Source of the DNA: Cytobacillus firmus
GTDB taxonomy: Bacteria; Bacillota; Bacilli; Bacillales; Cytobacillaceae
Assembly: GCF_023612095.1 (NCBI RefSeq)
Contig: NZ_CP086235.1
Span: 1,013,001-1,077,000, forward strand
DNA length: 64,000 nucleotides
Direction of reading: 5' to 3'
In this document: one piece after another, positions 63,790 to 64,000 of the stretch
How the letters are laid out: each line of letters opens with the position of its first letter
Position numbering within the stretch: position 1 is the stretch's first letter
Translations under genes and position numbers: made by a program
The notes under the pieces: model-generated
What the model was told of the DNA's origin: nothing
Seen by the model: the letters and a program-made list of their open reading frames with translations, nothing else
The model's database searches: none

Positions 63790-63911
63790 TTTGAGGAAAA
63801 GAAGAAGCACCCGCTTCTCACCTGATTGACGCAAAGCGCAGTTGGCAGGTTTTACGTGAACATTTTCTGTTTATATACGTAAGTGTGGGTGTTTTCATCC
63901 GCACTTTTTTA
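63790..63911 (+). ncRNA. L20-type leader of the infC-rpmI-rplT operon
   Basis: A structured leader rich in conserved pieces: ACCCGCTTCTCACCTGATTG, the CGCAAAGCGCAGTTGGCAGG segment, and a terminator AGTGTGGGTG / CATCCGCACT with T run at 63882-63911. This matches my recollection of the Bacillus infC leader, where L20 binding causes termination. infC itself would lie beyond the window, and its position after thrS is usual in Bacillus. The 89 bases after it hold no gene start. Confidence 0.75.
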
Positions 63912-64000
63912 TTTGGTTAAAACAGCTCTGATTCCGTCACGGAAGAGAAATGTTTCATAACTTGCGATTCAGCTTTGGTCCGGTGCAGCTTACAGCTTTA

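Overview
The window is a stretch of core chromosome from a low-to-mid GC Gram-positive endospore former of the Bacillaceae. The gene order closely follows the ytcI to thrS arc of Bacillus subtilis. Spore-linked genes (ytfJ, ytrI, ytrH, ytvI, ytaF, ytxC), strong AGGAGG ribosome sites, frequent TTG and GTG starts and a T-box leader all fit. The abundance of one intergenic repeat family suggests a Cytobacillus/Mesobacillus-like (Bacillus firmus) relative, but that placement is only a guess.

Layout. 1-8.5 kb: a CoA ligase cut by the window edge, a broken amidohydrolase, a RarD permease, NAD kinase 2, the sppA-yteJ pair, ytfI-ytfJ and tpx. 8.6-12.6 kb: ytxK, ackA with CodY-like and CcpA sites, an EcsC-like protein and moaB. 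12.6-20.6 kb: a small unknown, a secreted serine hydrolase, argG-argH behind tandem ARG boxes, a universal stress protein, a 57-residue protein, ald and an M24 peptidase. 21-31 kb: ytkL, a small membrane protein, ytoI, ytpI, nrnA, ytrH-ytrI, dnaE, and ytsJ with a GntR regulator. 31.9-37.5 kb: accDA, pfkA, pyk, fxsA. 37.5-49.3 kb: ytvI (broken), ytwI, citZ-icd-mdh, a MaoC protein, phoP-phoR and hflK-hflC. 49.6-63.6 kb: polA, mutM, ytaF, coaE, gapB, speD, an unknown, nrdR, dnaB, dnaI, ytxC and thrS. The window ends in what looks like the autoregulatory leader of infC-rpmI-rplT.

Functional themes. Much of the region is central carbon metabolism: acetate kinase, malic enzyme, acetyl-CoA carboxylase, the lower glycolytic kinases, three TCA enzymes and the gluconeogenic GAPDH. 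Their promoters carry recognisable CcpA (ackA, citZ, maoC), CodY-like (ackA), CcpN (gapB) and GntR (ytsJ, accD) sites. A second block is DNA replication and repair (dnaE, polA, mutM, nrdR, dnaB, dnaI).

Most interesting signals. (1) A structured 5' leader of speD has an 8-base segment exactly complementary to the ribosome-binding region and looks like an undescribed translational switch. (2) Four PhoP-type hexamers at exact 11-base spacing are followed by a -10 box and, about 70 bases on, a terminator, as for a small phosphate-responsive RNA. (3) dnaE is interrupted at an A AAA AAG heptamer followed by a possible stem-loop, which is either programmed frameshifting or a homopolymer error. (4) A modular hairpin repeat occurs four times, three of them just before start codons and in the same orientation to the gene; a separable module shows compensatory base changes. 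(5) A GntR regulator is flanked by matching TGGTCTGACCA operators in front of ytsJ and accDA. Three genes (ytcJ, dnaE, ytvI) carry single-base shifts in homopolymers, so sequencing error must be excluded first.
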